From assembly GCA_025351185.1 (NCBI GenBank), contig JANXWJ010000160.1:1-33493 (forward strand): a stretch of DNA of 33,493 bases, written 5' to 3'. Source of the stretch: Candidatus Nanopelagicales bacterium. GTDB lineage: Bacteria > Actinomycetota > Actinomycetes > S36-B12 > CAIYMF01. The first letter of the stretch is position 1, and each line of letters begins with the position of its first letter. Of this stretch, positions 30,774 through 33,493 are shown piece after piece. Position numbers and translations under genes: made by a program. The notes beneath the pieces are model-generated. The model did not search any database and was not told where the DNA came from. It saw nothing but the letters and a program-made list of their open reading frames with translations.

Positions 30774-32170
30774 CCGGCCGTGCGCAGTCGTCGGACATCG
30801 TCCGGCTGCCGATCACCGGGATGACCTGCGCCGCCTGCGAACGACGGGTCTCCTCGAAGCTCCTGAACGTCCCCGGCGTCACGTCCGCCTCGGTCTCCGC
30901 CCGCGCGGCCACCGCCACGATCACCGTCGAGGGCGAGGTGCCGTGGGAGGGGATCGTCAGCACGCTCGAGGGCACGGGATACGCCGTCGGGCGGCCGCCC
31001 TGGCTGACCCCCGACCGCACCACGTGGAAGGCGACCACGACCGCAGTGGTCGTGGTCGTCCTCGCCGTAGCCGTGGTCGCCTGGCTGGGGACGGGTGACC
31101 TCGGGAGCCGGCTCGGCGATCCCGGCGCCGGAGGCCTGGTCGCCGTGCTGGTCCTCGGTCTGACCGCAGGCGTCTCGACCTGCATGGCGCTCGTCGGCGG
31201 CCTCGTGCTGGCGGTGTCCGCGTCGCGGGTGGCATCGGAGTCGTCGGCGGCAGGAGATGCGGCGACGCTCGACCGGTGGCGGCCGCACCTGGCCTTCCAG
31301 GCCGGCCGGGTCGTGGGCTTCTTCGTCCTCGGGGCAGGACTCGGCGCGATCGGCGCGCGGCTGTCGCTGCCCGCCCCGCTGCAGGCCGCGCTGCTCGTGG
31401 TCGTCGCGATCTTCATGGTGCTGCTGGGGATCCGGCTCACCGGGATCTCGCCGCGGCTGTCGGGCTGGTCGCTCGCGCTGCCCGGGTCCTGGACCCGGGC
31501 GCTCGGCCTGGACGAGCGCGCGTCGCGGCCGTACTCCGACGCCCGCACCGCACTGCTGGGTGCCGCGACGTTCTTCCTCCCGTGCGGCTTCACGCAGGTC
31601 GTGCAGCTCTATGCGATGACCACCGCATCGCCGCTGCATTCGGGCGTCGTGATGGCGGTGTTCGCCGTGGGTACGGCGCCTGGCCTGCTCACGCTCGGCG
31701 GCCTCCCCGCGCTGGCGTCCGGCGCGCGACGCGCTCGGGTGCTCGCCGTGGTCGGGGTTGCCCTCGTCGTCTTTGCCGGTGTCAACGTCGTCTCGGCAGC
31801 CGGTCTCGTGGGCTGGCGAACTCCCGCTCACGCCGCGCTCGCGTCGGGGGGAGTGACCTCGAACGTGACAGTCTCCGGTGGCATCCAGACCGTCACGATG
31901 GCCCAGGGCTCACGCGGTTACAGCCCCGACATCTCCGTCGTACATGCCGGGATCCCGATCCGCTGGGTCATCACGTCCGAGTCGGCCTACACCTGCGCGG
32001 CCTACCTCCGGCAGGTCGACGGCGACTGGCGCTACGACCTCACGACCGGCGTCAACACCCTCGACGTCCCGGCCCTGCCCGCCGGCGCGAGCTTCGACTT
32101 CACCTGCGTGATGGGGATGTACTCCGGCACCCTCGTCGCCACCGATCGGACTACCCCAAACCCCACGTGA
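30770..32170 (+). CDS. HMA - SafE/DsbD-like - cupredoxin membrane protein (probable copper handling)
   Basis: A 466-aa three-part protein. Residues ~9-75 are a heavy-metal-associated domain with the metal motif GMTCAAC (Cys20, Cys23). About 90-345 is a six-helix membrane domain of the SafE/UreH/DsbD type with Cys in AGVSTCMALVGG and FFLPCGFTQVVQLYA. The C-terminus (~365-466) is a cupredoxin-like domain outside the membrane with a Cys-Met copper-site pattern in FDFTCVMGMYSG. Such proteins are thought to move or reduce copper across the membrane. ATG 30770 is the only start codon in frame after an upstream stop at 30719; it lacks a ribosome-binding site and overlaps the mini-ORF stop. Divergent from the cobalamin operon; no sign of a shared function. 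Confidence 0.82.
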   Translation: MTGRAQSSDIVRLPITGMTCAACERRVSSKLLNVPGVTSASVSARAATATITVEGEVPWEGIVSTLEGTGYAVGRPPWLTPDRTTWKATTTAVVVVVLAVAVVAWLGTGDLGSRLGDPGAGGLVAVLVLGLTAGVSTCMALVGGLVLAVSASRVASESSAAGDAATLDRWRPHLAFQAGRVVGFFVLGAGLGAIGARLSLPAPLQAALLVVVAIFMVLLGIRLTGISPRLSGWSLALPGSWTRALGLDERASRPYSDARTALLGAATFFLPCGFTQVVQLYAMTTASPLHSGVVMAVFAVGTAPGLLTLGGLPALASGARRARVLAVVGVALVVFAGVNVVSAAGLVGWRTPAHAALASGGVTSNVTVSGGIQTVTMAQGSRGYSPDISVVHAGIPIRWVITSESAYTCAAYLRQVDGDWRYDLTTGVNTLDVPALPAGASFDFTCVMGMYSGTLVATDRTTPNPT

Positions 32171-32225
32171 TCTTGGTCGTGTGACTGCTTCCGGGGTGGG
32201 AAACAGTCACACGACCAAGATCACG
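32166..32225. terminator. Perfect 22-bp inverted repeat (terminator / palindromic repeat element)
   Basis: The arms at 32166-32187 and 32204-32225 are perfectly complementary over 22 bp with a 16-nt loop that can pair a further 4 bp (TTCC/GGAA). The left arm starts two bases before the TGA of the HMA-SafE gene, so the stop codon lies in the stem. The right arm ends 33 nt before the stop of the converging small gene, which suits a bidirectional terminator. The outer 14 nt recur at 6468-6481, suggesting a dispersed palindromic element. Confidence 0.8.
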
Positions 32226-32258
32226 CGAGGAAGGGTGATGGGCGTCGGGGGGGCAGCG

Positions 32259-32474
32259 TCAGGTGGGCGGGTGCAGGCTCATCGGGCCGTAGACGACGCG
32301 CTCGTCCTCGAGCAACGAGACGGCGTCGACCCCGGCCTCGAGGAGAGCGGCCCACTCCTCGCCGACCCAGCTCTCGGCGTCGGCCTGCGCGGGGAAGCCG
32401 TCCGGCGTGCCCACGGGCACGTCCGTGACGACGGAACCGTCAGTGCGCTCGTAGCGCCAGGTCCAGGTGGTCAT
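32259..32474 (-). CDS. Small hypothetical protein (71 aa)
   Basis: A short acidic protein (starting MTTWTWRYERTDGSVV) with a DGFPAQADAESWVGEEWAALLEAGVDAVSLLEDERVVYGPMSL body; no signal peptide, membrane helix or Cys. The pattern of beta start, then a helix with SWxGExWxxLL, then a strand resembles small actinobacterial proteins of unknown function. The ATG at 32474 overlaps the stop of the aldo/keto reductase (ATGA), which supports it as a real, translationally coupled gene. Confidence 0.72.
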   Translation of the reverse strand: MTTWTWRYERTDGSVVTDVPVGTPDGFPAQADAESWVGEEWAALLEAGVDAVSLLEDERVVYGPMSLHPPT

Positions 32475-33469
32475 GCGCGCGGGTCGGGGGAGATCGTGAG
32501 CCGCGGGTCGCGGACCACGACGTCGCCGAGCACGTCGTCGATGGCTGCCATCAGATCGGCCTCGAGAGTCACACCGGACGCGGCGACGTTGCTCGTCACC
32601 TGCTCGGGGCGGGTCGCGCCGATGATCGCCGAGGAGATGAAGTCGTGCTGCAGCACCCACGCCACGGCGAGCTGCGCCATAGTCAGCCCGGCCTGCTCGG
32701 CGAGCGGCACGAGGCCCTGCACGGCGGTCAGGATGTCGTCGGTGCGCAGCCGCTCGGTGAAGTGGCCGTTGATCGGGTCGGTGGCCCGTGATCCCGCGGG
32801 CGGCGGCTGGCCCGGGAGGTATTTCCCGGTGAGGACGCCCTGCGCGATCGGGCTCCAGACGATCTGCCCGAGCCCGAGCTCCACGCTCGTCGGCACGACC
32901 TCGGCCTCGATGACGCGGTAGAGCAAGGAGTACTGCGGCTGGTTGGAGATGAGCCGGTCGAAGCCCATCCGGTCGGCGATCTCGACCGCCGCGCGGATCT
33001 GCTCGGCATCCCACTCCGAGACACCGACGTAGAGCACCTTGCCGGCGCGAACGAGGTCGTCGAACGCCCGGATGGTCTCCTCGAGAGGCGTCTCGTGGTC
33101 ATAGCGGTGCGCCTGGTAGAGGTCGACATAGTCGGTGCCGAGGCGCTTCAGCGAGCCGTTGATGCTCTCGTGGATGTGCTTGCGCGAGAGGCCACGGTCG
33201 TTGGGGCCTTCGCCCGTGGGCCAGTAGACCTTGGTGAAGATCTCGAGGCCCTCACGCCGCTGGCCCTTGAGGCCACGGCCGAGGATGGCCTCCGCGCGGG
33301 TCTCGGCGTAAACGTCGGCGGTGTCGAAGGTGGTGATGCCGACGTCCAGTGCGGCGTTGATGCACGCGATGGCGGCGTCCTCCTCGACCTGGGACCCGTG
33401 GGTCACCCAGTTGCCGTAGGAGATCTCGCTGACCTTGAGGCCGCTGCGGCCGAGGAGTCGATGCTTCAT
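32471..33469 (-). CDS. Aldo/keto reductase, potassium-channel beta-subunit-like group
   Basis: NADPH-dependent oxidoreductase of 332 aa. The catalytic tetrad is Asp49 and Tyr54 (TTFDTADVYAETRAE), Lys80 (EIFTKVYW) and His121 (LYQAHRYDH). RHLGRSGLKVSEISYG-like N-terminus, the YVDLYQxHRYD segment and SPIAQGVLTGKYLPG are typical of the AKR subgroup that includes Kv-beta subunits and YghZ-type reductases. The ATG at 33469 has TAGGCT exactly 12 nt upstream and no Shine-Dalgarno, so it is probably leaderless. It forms an overlapping pair with the 71-aa gene. The physiological substrate is unknown. Confidence 0.9.
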   Translation of the reverse strand: MKHRLLGRSGLKVSEISYGNWVTHGSQVEEDAAIACINAALDVGITTFDTADVYAETRAEAILGRGLKGQRREGLEIFTKVYWPTGEGPNDRGLSRKHIHESINGSLKRLGTDYVDLYQAHRYDHETPLEETIRAFDDLVRAGKVLYVGVSEWDAEQIRAAVEIADRMGFDRLISNQPQYSLLYRVIEAEVVPTSVELGLGQIVWSPIAQGVLTGKYLPGQPPPAGSRATDPINGHFTERLRTDDILTAVQGLVPLAEQAGLTMAQLAVAWVLQHDFISSAIIGATRPEQVTSNVAASGVTLEADLMAAIDDVLGDVVVRDPRLTISPDPRA

Positions 33470-33475
33470 GCGCCG

Positions 33476-33481
33476 AGCCTA
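33476..33481 (-). promoter_or_regulatory. Leaderless -10 element of the aldo/keto reductase at 32471-33469
   Basis: Minus-strand TAGGCT at -12 to -7 from the ATG at 33469, followed by CGGCGC and then the ATG, nearly the same arrangement as before peptidase E and gcvT. Confidence 0.65.
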
Positions 33482-33493
33482 TGCGCCGGAGCC

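Noticed and set aside
32475-33014. Upstream extension of the 71-aa gene to a 251-aa protein
   Set aside because: The extension is an Arg-rich shadow of the aldo/keto reductase; the ATG at 32474 overlapping that gene's stop is the natural start.
1-33493. Search for tRNA, rRNA, CRISPR arrays, insertion sequences and phage genes
   Set aside because: No cloverleaf-type conserved T-loop context, regular repeat-spacer array, transposase or phage protein was seen by reading both strands; a covariance-model scan would be more sensitive for small RNAs.

Overview
This window is chromosomal DNA from a high-GC actinobacterium. Coding density is high, GTG starts are common, and many genes overlap by 1-4 nt. 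Several genes have a TAnnnT hexamer about 12 nt before the start codon and no Shine-Dalgarno sequence, the leaderless layout typical of Actinobacteria. The gene set (lipB-lipA-DUF4191, pepA-lpdA-sucB, a SCO2322-type gene, a class E sortase-like LAPTG signal) fits Propionibacteriales/Nocardioidaceae. That placement is an inference from gene content, not from a phylogenetic marker. I found no rRNA, tRNA, CRISPR array, insertion sequence or prophage.

Layout. (1) 1-3820, minus strand: a KimA-like APC permease followed by a shortened KdpD-type kinase and a KdpE-type regulator that runs off the window, preceded by two pairs of 11-bp direct repeats that look like response-regulator boxes. (2) 3864-6374: an RDD membrane protein, a wrecked MerR/TPR gene that keeps its promoter, an unknown membrane-anchored protein and a DUF4191 protein. 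(3) 6558-8299: the lipoate genes lipA and lipB. (4) 8368-13080: an aldo/keto reductase, a peptidase E, a flavin oxidoreductase and a membrane pseudokinase-like protein. (5) 13086-20316: a TIGR01777-type epimerase, sucB, lpdA, pepA and gcvT. LipB and LipA make the lipoyl groups carried by SucB; LpdA reoxidises them; GcvT belongs to the lipoate-dependent glycine cleavage system. (6) 20425-20727: an unknown small membrane protein.

(7) 20876-30607, minus strand, is the most interesting part. A cobalamin riboswitch leads into eight genes: a secreted alpha/alpha-toroid (prenyltransferase/squalene-cyclase-repeat) protein with a LAPTG wall-sorting signal, a secreted membrane-anchored SCO2322-like protein, EcfT, a fused EcfA-EcfA ATPase, an ECF S component, a PhnP-like metallo-hydrolase fused to CobU, CobT and CobS. 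The first six genes overlap head to tail. My reading is a B12-repressed salvage system that captures a corrinoid at the cell surface, imports it by an ECF transporter and completes it to cobalamin through CobU/CobT/CobS. The toroid has the same general fold as the alpha domain of intrinsic factor and transcobalamin, so the two secreted proteins may be a split bacterial capture device. This is a hypothesis.

(8) 30719-33481: a divergent HMA-SafE-cupredoxin membrane protein, probably for copper, preceded by a possible leaderless 13-codon ORF; a long perfect hairpin; and a small unknown protein paired with a second aldo/keto reductase.
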